From Flavobacterium chilense (GTDB taxonomy: Bacteria; Bacteroidota; Bacteroidia; Flavobacteriales; Flavobacteriaceae): a stretch of DNA of 64,000 nucleotides. The DNA lies in the NCBI RefSeq assembly GCF_001602525.1, contig NZ_LSYT01000002.1:310001-374000 (forward strand), in the 5' to 3' direction. Shown here in pieces: positions 33,874 through 44,500 of this stretch; within the stretch, counting starts at the first letter, position 1; each line of letters begins with the position of its first letter. Both the position numbers and the translations under genes were made by a program. The notes beneath the pieces are model-generated. The model was not told the origin of the DNA, did no database searches, and saw only the letters and a list, made by a program, of their open reading frames with translations.

Positions 33874-36800
33874 ATGAAGAAAATTTTACTATTCATAACT
33901 TTATTTTACGGTTTTTCAAATACACTCTATTCTCAGGACAAAAATGAGAATGGAGTTGTTTCGTTTTCATTACCTATAAGAAATTCTTTAAAGTTTAATA
34001 GATATTTAATCAACCCTACTTTTAGTTTTGTTCGTGAAACCAATGCTTATGCAAGTTTCTATAATAAAAGACAATGGGTACAATTTGAAAATGCCCCTAA
34101 TACTTACTTAGCCAATTATTCTGGTCGTTTTAGAGAAAACGAAGCATTTGCTTTTGGCTTATTCCAGCAAAATTATGGTTTAATGACTGTTTTTGGCGGA
34201 ATAGGAAACTTTGCACATAACATCGTTTTAGAGCAGGATAGTAACTTAACCTTTGGTATGAACGTTGGCATTTATCAAAGTGGCTTAAACAAAGGGAAAA
34301 TTATATCTGATGATCCAAATGTTTTAAATGGTGATTACCCTTCAAACACCATGCTTACAATTAATCCGGGTATCAACTACGGAACAGCATTTCTTGATTT
34401 TGGAGTTTCTGTAAACAACTTAGTCCTTTACAATTTCGGAGCCGGAATAGTAAAAGAAGATCCAGAAAGAGCGATCGAATTGCATGCCATGTACACGGGA
34501 TACATCGATAGTTATGGCTTTTTTGACAGAAGTAAATTTTCTGCCATAGTAAAAACTGAAGTTAAAAAAGACAAAACAGTTTTATCCGGACTGGCGATGA
34601 TTGCTATTCCAAAAGGAGTTTGGGCACAAGCCGGATATAATAGTTTATACGGAATCTCTGCCGGTTTAGGATTCAACATTTCGCCTAGTATTGCCATTGA
34701 ATATAACTATGAAAGAGGTATGGGTAACTTCACCAATTTGGGAGGTTCTCATGAATTTGCTATTGCATACAAGTTCAAAAGCAAAAACTATTATTACGGA
34801 GATGACGAAGAAGGTTCTTTAATAGATCCAAGTAAACCAAAACCGGTAATGGCAAAACCATCAACTGCTACAACAGCAGCCAGAACCGATGGTGCTGAAA
34901 AAGCAAGACTGGCAGCCGAAGCCAAAGCAAAGGCTGATGCCGAAGCAAAACAAGCAAGACTTGCTGCTGCAGAAAAAGTGAAGGCTGATGCCGAAGCTGC
35001 TGCAAAAGCAAAACTTGAAGCAGACAATAAAGCTAAAGCTGATGCAGAAGCTATTAAAATAAAATTAGCTGCAGAAGCAAAAGCGAAAGCCGATGCTGCA
35101 GCCGCTGCAAGAGCGCAAACTGCTACTACAAACAGAGCAACCGGTGCAGAGCAAAGATCACAAGCACAATTGGCTGCAGACAAAGTGAGAGCTGATGCCG
35201 AAGCGCGCAGAATAAAATTAGCTGCAGATAATAAAGCAAGGGTTGATGCTGCTGCTGCTGCCAGAGCACAAGCTGCTAATGCAAATAAACCAGGAGCAGC
35301 TCCACAAAAAACACAAGCACAATTAGCTGCTGATAAAGCAAAAGCCGATGCTGAAGCATTGAAACTGAAATTAGCTGCCGATGCGAAAGCAAAAGCTGAT
35401 GCCGAAGCTGCTGCAAAAGCTAAAGTAGCTGCTGCAAGTCCTGCTACACCACAAAAAACACAAGCACAATTAGCTGCTGATAAAGTGAAAGCTGATGCTG
35501 AAGCTGCTGCTAAAGCAAGATTGGCCGCAGAAGCAAAAGCCAAAGCTGATGCTGAAGCATTAAAAATAAAACTAGCTGCAGATGCCAAAGCCAAAGCCGA
35601 TGCTGCTGAAGCGAAACGTAAATCCGATGCCAAAGCCAAAGCTGAAGCTGCAGATTTACAATCAATATTAGCTGCTGATGCCAAAGCTAAAGCAGATTCA
35701 GATGCTTATCAGGCAAGATTAGCTGCAGAAGCAAAAGCCGCTGCTGCTGCTGCTGCAAAAACAAAAGCAAGTATTGATGCTGCAAATAAAGCCAAACTAG
35801 CTGCCGATGCAAAAGCAAAAGCCGCAGAAGAGGCAGCCCTGAAAGAAAAATTAGCTGCCGATGCCAAAGCGAAAGCCGATGCTGAAGCAAGAGAAGCGAG
35901 AATAGCTGCTGAAGCAAAAGCTAAAGCGGATGCCGAAGCATTAAAAATAAAACAAGCTGCTGATGCAAAAGCCAAAGCCGATGAAGAGGTATTACAAGCA
36001 AAATTAGCTGCTGATGCCAAAGCTAAAGCAGATGCAGAAGCCTTACAGGTAAAACTAGCTGCCGATGCCAAAGCTAAAGCTGATGCAGAAGCATTACAGG
36101 CAAAATTAGCTGCCGATGCTAAAGCGAAAGCGGATGCAGAAGCACTTAAAGTAAAACAAGCTGCTGATGCCAAATTAAAAGCCGACGAAGAAGCACGTTT
36201 AGCAAAACTAGCTGCCGACGCAAAAGCGAAAGCTGATGCAGAAGCATTACAAGCAAAATTAGCTGCGGATGCTAAAGCGAAAGCCGATGCAGAAGCACTT
36301 AAAGTAAAACAAGCTGCTGATGCTAAAGTAAAAGCCGACGAAGAAGCACGTTTAGCTAAACTAGCTGCTGATGCCAAAGCTAAAGCTGATGCAGAAGCAT
36401 TACAAGCAAAATTAGCTGCGGATGCAAAAGCCAAAGCCGACGCAGAAGCACTTAAAGTAAAACAAGCTGCTGATGCTAAAGCTAAAGCTGATGAAGAAGT
36501 GCGTTTAGCTAAATTAGCTGCAGACGCAAAAGCAAAAGCGGATGCTGAAGCCTTACAAGCAAAACTGGCAGCTGACGCTAAAGCTAAAGCAGACATGGAA
36601 GCGTTACAGGCAAAATTACTTGCTGATGCAAAAGTAAAAGCTGATGCAGAAGCAACAGCTAAAGCGAAAGCCGATGCTGAAGCAAAACAACTTCAAGATG
36701 CTGAAGAAGCACGTTTGGCAAAATTAGCTGCCGATGCAAAAGCGAAAGCCGATGCAGAAGCGCTTAAAGTAAAACAAGCTACAGATGCAAAAGCGAAAGC

Positions 36801-38454
36801 TGATGAAGAAGCACGTTTAGCCAAACTAGCTGCTGATGCCAAAGCGAAAGCCGATGCAGAAGCTCTACAAGCAAAACTAGCTGCGGATGCTAAAGCGAAA
36901 GCCGACGCAGAAGCACTTAAAGCAAAACAAGCTGCAGATGCTAAAGCCAAAGCTGATGAAGAGGCATTACAGGCCAAACTAGCTGCCGATGCTAAAGCGA
37001 AAGCCGATGCAGAAGCTTTACAAGCAAAATTAGCTGCGGATGCCAAAGCAAAAGCCGACGCAGAAGCGCTTAAAGTAAAACAAGCTGCAGACGCTAAAGC
37101 CAAAGCTGATGAAGAAGCACGTTTAGCGAAATTAGCTGCCGATGCTAAAGCGAAAGCCGATGCAGAAGCTTTACAAGCAAAACTAGCTGCCGATGCCAAA
37201 GCAAAAGCCGACGCAGAAGCACTTAGAGTTAAACAAGCTACAGACGCCAAAGCTAAAGCTGATGAAGAAGCACGTTTAGCGAAATTAGCTGCCGATGCCA
37301 AAGCGAAAGCCGATGCAGAAGCTTTACAAGCAAAATTAGCTGCAGATGCCAAAGCAAAAGCAGATATGCAAGCAGCACAAGCTAAGTTATTGGCTGATCA
37401 AAAAGCTAAAGCCGATGCTGAAGCAACAGAAAGATTAAGAGCTGAAGAAGAAACAAGACAATTAAGACTGGCTGAAGAAGCGCGTGAAGCAAAATTACTT
37501 GCAGACGCTAAAGCAAAAGCCGATGCAGAAGCTCTTCAGGCTAAATTGGCTGCAGATGCACTTGCAAAAGCGGCTTCAGCACCAAAAGATGATACAGCAA
37601 AAGCGATTGAAAATTTAACTCAGTCTATAGAGAGTTCAACTAAAAATCAAAAAGATTTATTATCACAGTTTAATACGACTGTAGCAAATAAACAAAGAGA
37701 TTTGAATGACTTGAGAGAAGAGAATGACTTGAGCGAAAAAGGAATTTATAAAGAGCCAAAACCGTTTAAAAGTGTTGCGGCAGAAAATAGTCAGTTAGAA
37801 GCTTTAAAACTACAGCTTGCTGAAGCGAACAGAGCTCAAAGTGATGAAATTGCAAAACTGACAAATTTATATAACGAAAGGCTTAAAAAATTCCCAAATA
37901 AAAATGATGAATTAAACAAAGCTTATCTGGAAAAAATCAATCAGTTGAAGGCGGCACAATTAAAAATGGAGCAGGACAGTGCCGTACTACTATCGAATTT
38001 AGAACGTATTAAAGCGGAAACTGAAATTGAGAAAAAACGTAGAATTAAGCGTGCAGCTTATGAAAATGATCAGGGAAGATATGCACAGGACGTTGCGGCT
38101 CTTAAACGTATTAAGGAAACAACAAAATTAAGTAGCACACCATTGACTGCTAGTGATTTTGATTTTGGTGAAGACCAGTCGAATATGCAAATTATCAAGA
38201 ATATTAAAAACGCTGATAATGGATATTATTTAATTATTGCAGTTCACAGTAGTGTCGAAAAACGTGACCAGTTCCTGACCAAGGCAGTTGCCGCAGGACG
38301 TACAGATGTTAATTTCTTTTACAATGTAACAACAAGTAAGTATTACATCTATTACGAGAAATTTGATGGTTTATCTGAAGCAACAAAAGCTTTAGAGGCA
38401 AAAGGGAATAAACCATACAATGGAAAAATGGCCATCGTAAAAGTAGAGAATTAA
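33874..38454 (+). CDS. sprD: Gliding motility protein SprD: PorP/SprF-like domain plus Ala/Lys repeat plus SPOR-like end
   Basis: This 1,526-residue protein has a signal peptide (MKKILLFITLFYGFSNTLYSQ). Residues about 25-310 look like a PorP/SprF-type barrel domain (FNRYLINPTFSFVRETNAYASFYNKRQWV; FGLFQQNYGLMTVFGG; GISAGLGFNISPSIAIEYNYE). Residues about 330-1240 are Ala/Lys/Asp/Glu-only repeats of a 17-residue unit (AEALQAKLAADAKAKAD) with a 51-residue (153-base) super-unit. Coiled coil follows, then a C-terminal beta-alpha-beta region (GYYLIIAVHSSVEKRDQFLTKAVAAGRTDV to GKMAIVKVEN) resembling SPOR. In F. johnsoniae sprD is needed for spreading. The likely design is an outer-membrane barrel with a long periplasmic helical arm ending in a peptidoglycan-binding tip. 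Confidence 0.82.
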   Translation: MKKILLFITLFYGFSNTLYSQDKNENGVVSFSLPIRNSLKFNRYLINPTFSFVRETNAYASFYNKRQWVQFENAPNTYLANYSGRFRENEAFAFGLFQQNYGLMTVFGGIGNFAHNIVLEQDSNLTFGMNVGIYQSGLNKGKIISDDPNVLNGDYPSNTMLTINPGINYGTAFLDFGVSVNNLVLYNFGAGIVKEDPERAIELHAMYTGYIDSYGFFDRSKFSAIVKTEVKKDKTVLSGLAMIAIPKGVWAQAGYNSLYGISAGLGFNISPSIAIEYNYERGMGNFTNLGGSHEFAIAYKFKSKNYYYGDDEEGSLIDPSKPKPVMAKPSTATTAARTDGAEKARLAAEAKAKADAEAKQARLAAAEKVKADAEAAAKAKLEADNKAKADAEAIKIKLAAEAKAKADAAAAARAQTATTNRATGAEQRSQAQLAADKVRADAEARRIKLAADNKARVDAAAAARAQAANANKPGAAPQKTQAQLAADKAKADAEALKLKLAADAKAKADAEAAAKAKVAAASPATPQKTQAQLAADKVKADAEAAAKARLAAEAKAKADAEALKIKLAADAKAKADAAEAKRKSDAKAKAEAADLQSILAADAKAKADSDAYQARLAAEAKAAAAAAAKTKASIDAANKAKLAADAKAKAAEEAALKEKLAADAKAKADAEAREARIAAEAKAKADAEALKIKQAADAKAKADEEVLQAKLAADAKAKADAEALQVKLAADAKAKADAEALQAKLAADAKAKADAEALKVKQAADAKLKADEEARLAKLAADAKAKADAEALQAKLAADAKAKADAEALKVKQAADAKVKADEEARLAKLAADAKAKADAEALQAKLAADAKAKADAEALKVKQAADAKAKADEEVRLAKLAADAKAKADAEALQAKLAADAKAKADMEALQAKLLADAKVKADAEATAKAKADAEAKQLQDAEEARLAKLAADAKAKADAEALKVKQATDAKAKADEEARLAKLAADAKAKADAEALQAKLAADAKAKADAEALKAKQAADAKAKADEEALQAKLAADAKAKADAEALQAKLAADAKAKADAEALKVKQAADAKAKADEEARLAKLAADAKAKADAEALQAKLAADAKAKADAEALRVKQATDAKAKADEEARLAKLAADAKAKADAEALQAKLAADAKAKADMQAAQAKLLADQKAKADAEATERLRAEEETRQLRLAEEAREAKLLADAKAKADAEALQAKLAADALAKAASAPKDDTAKAIENLTQSIESSTKNQKDLLSQFNTTVANKQRDLNDLREENDLSEKGIYKEPKPFKSVAAENSQLEALKLQLAEANRAQSDEIAKLTNLYNERLKKFPNKNDELNKAYLEKINQLKAAQLKMEQDSAVLLSNLERIKAETEIEKKRRIKRAAYENDQGRYAQDVAALKRIKETTKLSSTPLTASDFDFGEDQSNMQIIKNIKNADNGYYLIIAVHSSVEKRDQFLTKAVAAGRTDVNFFYNVTTSKYYIYYEKFDGLSEATKALEAKGNKPYNGKMAIVKVEN
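34900..37600. repeat. 51-base / 153-base tandem repeats within sprD
   Basis: The DNA coding for the Ala/Lys arm repeats every 51 bases (17 codons), and groups of three units form a 153-base super-unit. The GAAGAAGCACG block recurs exactly 153 bases apart at 36187 and 36340. Third-position changes scatter among copies, so the array is old enough to have diverged while the protein pattern stayed constant. The mirror-image open frames on the other strand result from this composition. Confidence 0.85.
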
Positions 38455-38475
38455 TATACACAGGATTAAAAGTCG

Positions 38476-38561
38476 GTCCTTCTTAGCAATAAGAAGGACA
38501 AAATAATAAATGTTATAGAATACTAATAGTCTTATTCTTTAATGCCCCTTAGAGGATAAGA
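38476..38561 (+). other. Two hairpins between sprD and sprB
   Basis: GTCCTTCTT/AAGAAGGAC with loop AGCAAT (38476-38499), and TCTTATTC/GGATAAGA with a 16-base loop (38530-38561). Neither has a T tract, so they are not terminators. They sit in the 124-base gap just before the giant sprB frame and could be RNase-processing or stability elements that set the ratio of SprD to SprB. Confidence 0.6.
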
Positions 38562-38578
38562 TGTAAGTAAACAAAAAA

Positions 38579-41500
38579 ATGATTATGAAAAAACCTACTA
38601 ACCTAAGATTGATTTTATTAGCTTTGATTTTCTTTCAAAGTTACTTTGTAATTTCTCAGAATCTTAAGCCATTTACGCCAAGATTTGACAAGAGGCTAAA
38701 AGGAGACATGTTGCTTATTGGTAATAATATCCTGAACAGAGATGGAGGAAGAAATGCTAGGCCAAATGTTGCTTATAACGGGCCTAATCTTAATTCTGAT
38801 TTCGATATGAAATATATTGATATCGATAATGATAATACGACCTTCAGTTCCAGTAGTGCAACTTTGACCGTACCAAAACCGGCTTGTTATAAAATCGTTT
38901 ATGCAGGTTTGTATTGGGGTGCAATTCTTCAGCAAAATGATCGTACAGGTATTGATAAGGTAAAGCTTAAGTTGCCTAGCGGTGGTGGTTATAATGATAT
39001 CACAGGTCAGATTATTTATGATGCTAATACAACACCTATTGGTAGTGATAATAATAAAACATACGCCTGTTATGCAGACATTACTTCTTTAGTTGCAGGC
39101 CAAACTGATGCTCAGGGAGTTTATACAGTTGCGAATGTTAAATCCAGTGAAGGAACAAATAGCGGAACAGGTTTATCTGCTGGTTGGTCTATTTATGTAG
39201 TTTACGAAGATCCTACTCTGCCAGCAAAATATATCACTTCATTTGATGGGTTTAGTGCAATTGGAGGTGCTACTACTTTAGATATTCCTGTTTCCGGATT
39301 TAAGACCATCCCTACTGGTCCTGTTCGTGTAAAATTTGCTTTTGCAGCTTTAGAGGGAGATTATTCTCTTGCAGGAGATTATCTGCAAATTAACGGTTCA
39401 ACTATTAGTGCCACAAATGCTGCTAATCAGGTTATCAGGGCCGGTAATAACTTTTTTAATAGTAGTGTGACTTATGTTGATCCTGCTACCGATAAAACAG
39501 AAGATTTTCTCAATCGAAATCCCGCCAGTACCAATACCCTTGGTTATGATGCGGGTATTCTGAATATTAATAATCCCGGAACGATTTTAAAACCCGGGGG
39601 TATCGTTATTGATAATAATGCGACTTCGGCAAATATTAGATTAGGAAGTACTCAGGATGTTTACTTTTACTATTTTAATGCCTTTGCGGTTGACATTATT
39701 GAGCCTCATATCGTACTAACCAAAATCGTTAAAAATTCTGCCGGAACTAATATTGGAAATCAAAATGTAACATTAGGACAACAATTAAATTATGAAATTG
39801 GTTTTAAAAACACAGGTAATGATGATGCTAAATCATTAACGATTAGAGACCAGTTACCAATCAATATTATATTTAATTACCCTGGAGATTTAAACCCATT
39901 ACCAGCTGGTGTAACGGTACAAAGTTACGATCCTGCGACCAGAAGTATTGTTTTTAAAATAGATGACTCTGTAGTTAAAGCCAATACATTAACAGAAAAA
40001 GTGATAAGCTTTAAAGTTAAGGTTGTGCCTGATTGTAATTCGTTGAGTGAAGCATGTTCTAACAGTATCGATAACTCAGCATACGCCACTTATAAAGGAA
40101 CTTTAAATCCTGATTTTCAAATTTCAGATGATCCAAGTGTTAATACCAATACAGGATGTATATTAACTCCAAAAGCGACTAACTTTTTAGTTGGTGTTGA
40201 TGGTTGTAAATACACAGCAAATGTTACTTTGTGTAAAGACAATGTAGACTTGGTTGCTGCAAACGGATATACAAGTTATACCTGGTATAGTGACGAAGCA
40301 CGCACAAAACAAATTGGTACAGGACAAACACTTAATGTTAAAGATCCTGGTACTTATTATGTATACAATTTGGCTGCGGCACCTTGTAGATCAATTTACC
40401 AGGCTATTACAGTAACCAGATTTGGTAGTACAAACACAAACCCTGTACTTCCTTATGCGAAAGCGCCATATAAAGGAGAAGTTTTAATTTGTCCAAATAA
40501 CGGAAAAGAATTACCTAATCTTTTCTTATGCGGTGCAAATGATTCCAGATTAATTGAAACTCACGTATCAGATGGTTCTACTCTTGTTTGGGAAAAATTA
40601 GATGAGACAAGCTGTACTGCTCCAAGTAGTGCAAGTTGTGCTAATGAAGGTACATCTTGTTCATGGACTCAGGTTGCAACCGGACCAAATTATGATGCTA
40701 AAATTGCTGGACAATATCGATTAACGTTAAATTATGCAGGAGGTTGTTTTAACCGTTTCTACTTTAATGTATTTACGAACTCATTAAATCCTACAGAAAA
40801 ACATACTGATATTATTTGTGGTAAACCTGGTACTATTACAGTTGGAGGCGTTCCTGCAGGATATGAGTACAGTATTAATGGTACAACTTATCAGGCTAGT
40901 AATATCTTTAATAATATTACTACTGCCGGTTTTTATACGGTTTATGTTAGACTAGCTGGTGTAACAGGAAACACATGTATTTTTACTGTTCCTAATATCC
41001 AGATCAGACAAAGAAACTTTAATGTAGTACAGGATGTAACACAACCATTATGTTATGGTGAGAAAGGAAAAATTAGAGTTGCAGTAAATGATGCAAATGC
41101 TCAATATTATTATAAACTTTATAATAATGGAACTTTATTGTCGAGCGTTGGTCCAGTACCGGATTCTGAATATACTTTTGATAATTTAAATACAGATCAG
41201 AATTATGTTGTAGAAGTTTCTACAGATGATGGTTGTAAAGACACTAAATATATTTATGTTGGTAAGGTTTGGAATGAGTACAAAGCTACCGTTGCTTTAA
41301 TAGAACCTTTAACAGCATGTAGTAACGGAAAAATCAGAATTACTACCGAAGGAGGGAATTCACCATATAATTATTTTATAAACAGTGATACCGTTTTTCA
41401 ATCAGAGAATGAATTTGTTTTTACAACTCCGGGAGTTTATACTATTAAAATTGTAGACAAGAACAACTGTACACTAACAAGAACTATTACAGTTCCGGAT

Positions 41501-44500
41501 AATGCAAAACCAACTTATACCGTTACTAATACAAATAGTAATTGTTACAATGATAATGCACAAATAAAAATCAACCTTACGAATGCTAACGGATATATAA
41601 TGTCTTATAGCATTAACAACGGAGGGACTTTTCAAACGAATCCTGTATTTTCTAATTTACAGCCAGGCACGTATAACGTAGTTGTAAGATACGGTATGAG
41701 TTATACCGATGTGAATGGACAGCCAGCAGTAAAATATTGTACAGATCCGGCACAAAAAGTAATTATTTCAGGACCAACTTCTGCAGTTACAGCTTCAGCT
41801 GGTGTTGCTGAATTGGCAGGATGTACATTAACTGGTTTAGGAGGTAAATTAAGAATTAACAACGCACAAGGCGGAACAGCTCCTTATCAATATAGTTTTG
41901 ATGGAGGCGCAAACTGGCAAGCTTCTAATGAAAAAGATGTTTTACCGGGAACTTATATCTTAAAGATAAAAGATGCTTTAGGTTGTGAATATACTATTCC
42001 TTATAATATTATTCTGGATCCAAAACCAGCAGATCCGACTATAAAAGTCGAAGATCCTGTTTTTAACTGTAATGGTACAGCTACAAGTAAGGTAACTGTA
42101 ACAAACAGTACTTCTGGAACTTATACTTATGAGTATTATTTAGATGGTAAACCAAATACTCCAATTACAAATAATGTATTTACAAATGTACCTTCTGGAT
42201 CACATACTGTTTCTGTAAAATATAATGTAAGTACAGTTTCTACTTATAGTAATTTATTACAGGAAGATTTTGGAAAAGGAGGTTACACCACAACTCCTGG
42301 AATTAGTCCGGTATATTGTTTTGAAGATGAATCAACACCGCACCCTGCAAGTTGGTCAAAATTATGTGGAGATATTAATGATTACCAAATTAATGATGGA
42401 AAATATGCAGTTGCAAGTTCTATTAAAACCACTTTTGGTGGTACATGGGTAGTGGCTAAAGATCACACGACACCTTCTGATCCATTAGGAAGATTTTTAT
42501 GTGTGAATATTGGAAGTTCAGCAGGCGTTGGAGGAATTATATACAGTAAACCAATTAAGGATGTTATTGTAAATCAGCCGGTAATTATTTCGTTATGGGC
42601 AGAGAACTTAATGAAGAGTACTACCGGATCTGGTTATTCTGATCCTGAATTAACGATTCAATTAGTTAATAATTTAAATGGAGTAGGCGGAACAGAAACT
42701 ATTGTTGCAACTACAGATACTGCAAATCCTTGGAGAGTTCCAAGAAATGAAAAATGGGAGTATAAAGAATTGTCTTTAAACCCTGGAGCTTATAACAATC
42801 TTAGTTTTGTTATTCGCTCTTATAATACTAACTTTAGTGGAAACGATTTACTTGTAGATGATATCTGGGTTCGTCAGATTCCAAAATCTTGTATTGCTCA
42901 AAAAGATTTCCCAATTGTCATTGATACCAATAAAGCTTTTTCAGCTTCAATTGTAGGTCATAAAGACTTAACATGTAATGGTGTTAATAATGGAGAAATT
43001 ACATTAGCTGCTCAAAACTTCAATACAACTTATGGTTTTGATTACTCTCTAGATAATGGGGCAACCTGGACAAATTCTAAAACTTCACCAGTTACCGTTG
43101 GTGGTTTGACAAGTAAGACATATAAGATTTTAATACGTTATGATAATACAGCTGCAAGTTGTAGTTTCCCATTTGATCAGCCAATAGGTACTCCTGCTGC
43201 ATTAACAATTACAGCAAGTGTTACAAAAACAGCAACTTGTACTACAGGAGCAACTATTACAGCTGTTGCAGGAGGAGGAACACCTGCATATCAATATGAA
43301 TTGAGAGCAGCAAATGGTACTACAGTAGTAACTGCATTCCAGGATTCAGGTGTATTTACAAATGTGCCTACCGGAACTTATACAGTTGTAACTCGAGATG
43401 CATATGCATGTTCTTCAAGCGCATCTGCACAAGTAACAGTTGTTGCGCCAACGCAGCCAACAGCGACTTTAGCAGCTTCTACAGATTATTGCTATACTGC
43501 TGCTAAAGGTGCTACTCTTGTAGTTACTGCTACAGGTACAGGAGCTATAACTTATAGTTTAGATGGTGCACCTGCACAAACTAGTAATACATTTACAAAT
43601 GTAGGAGCAGGAACGCATAGTATTACTGTTACAGATAGTAATAATTGTCCGGTTTCAATAAACGGAATTGTAATTGCTCCGGAATTAAAAGCAGCAGCTT
43701 CTATTACAAAAACATTAGACTGTACTACTCCAAATGCAACTATCAAAGTTGATATTACCGATGGAGTTGCAGCATATACTTATAAAGTCAAAAAAGATGC
43801 AGGTATTTATGGAGCTAGCGTAAATGTTACAGGTAATACATTTAATTACCCTGCAACAGAAGCTGGACTTTATACTTTTGAAATTACAGACTCTAAAGGA
43901 TGTAAAGCTTATGTTACAGCGACAATTAGTCCAATTACAAATCCAACAGTAACTGCTAACCCAACACAAATTACATGTAATGGTCTTACAAATGGTAGTG
44001 TTCAGTTAGTTGGTGCAGGAGGTTCAGGAGGATACGAATACAACTTTAATAATTTAGGTTGGTCATCAACTTCGTTATATTCTAATTTAAGCCCAAATAT
44101 TAGCTACCCTTATCAGGTAAGAGACAATAAAGGATGTACATCTGCTGTTGGAAATATTACATTAACTCAGCCAACTGCTGTGTCAGGATCAATTTCTGCA
44201 ACAGTTATTAAATGTAGTACTACAGGTACAGTACCAGCTGTAGTTACAGTTACTGGTTCTGGAGGAACAGGAGCATATACTTATAGTTTCAACGGAACTA
44301 CAAACTTTACTTCAACAAATACATACTCAACAACAACTGCCGGAACAGTTACGGCATATGTTAGAGATGCTAATAATTGTCAATTTGGGCCATTATCAAT
44401 TTCAATTGGTACTTTAGATCCAATTACAGATATTACTATTGTAGATAGCGGATATGATTGTTCTACAGTTCCTGCCGGAGGACATGTAACTTTAACGGCG

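Noticed and set aside
34794..37352. Three minus-strand open frames of 219-296 residues rich in Ala/Ser inside sprD
   Set aside because: They are the reverse reading of the Ala/Lys repeat codons. The composition (ASAFALASAANF repeats) follows from the sense strand, and there is no independent start signal.
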